A stretch of 6,445 nt of DNA from contig DMCT01000044.1 in assembly GCA_003446665.1 (NCBI GenBank), positions 1-6,445 on the forward strand. The letters are read 5' to 3'. How positions within the stretch are numbered: the first letter of the stretch is position 1; the number at the start of each line of letters is the position of its first letter. Under the pieces are notes generated by a model that saw nothing but the letters and a program-made list of their open reading frames with translations, was not told the origin of the DNA and did not search any database. This document shows, in pieces, positions 6,414 to 6,445 of this stretch. The translations under genes were made by a program, and so were the position numbers. This DNA comes from Synergistaceae bacterium (GTDB lineage Bacteria > Synergistota > Synergistia > Synergistales > Thermovirgaceae).

Positions 6414-6445
6414 GGTTTTACACCACACATTCATTTTGAATTTAT

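Overview
This window holds a trehalose-synthesis operon of the maltooligosaccharide (TreX-TreY-TreZ) route, entirely on the minus strand, plus one short conserved-looking small gene upstream. It is bacterial: there is a TATAAT-type -10 element, purine-rich Shine-Dalgarno sites and 4-base gene overlaps. I cannot fix the phylum from the sequence. Codon use and protein style suggest a Gram-negative-type or deeply branching anaerobe or thermotolerant lineage, but that is only an impression.

Layout, in the direction of transcription (high to low coordinates): a short gene of unknown function (6413 to 6237); a 243-base non-coding gap with a candidate promoter and a leader that can form competing stem-loops (6236 to 5994); a TreX/GlgX-type debranching enzyme of 703 residues (5993 to 3882); TreY, maltooligosyltrehalose synthase, 890 residues (3885 to 1213); and TreZ, maltooligosyltrehalose trehalohydrolase, which starts at about 1216 and runs off the window at base 1 with 405 codons present. 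The last three genes overlap by 4 bases at each junction (ATGA, then TTGA), so they are almost certainly one translationally coupled transcript.

The three enzymes form a complete pathway. The debranching enzyme cuts alpha-1,6 branches of glycogen to free linear maltooligosaccharides. TreY turns the reducing-end alpha-1,4 bond into an alpha,alpha-1,1 bond. TreZ hydrolyses the adjacent alpha-1,4 bond to release trehalose and a shortened chain, which re-enters the cycle. All three carry the full GH13 catalytic triad in the visible sequence.

I see no undescribed system here. The points worth a second look are fine-scale: a textbook intrinsic-terminator shape lying antisense inside treY, a slippery A-run and stem-loop at the same place on the sense strand, a second long hairpin in treY, a leader with mutually exclusive pairings, and an unusually short TreZ N-terminus with a TTG start. 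No RNA genes, mobile elements, CRISPR arrays or attachment sites are visible.
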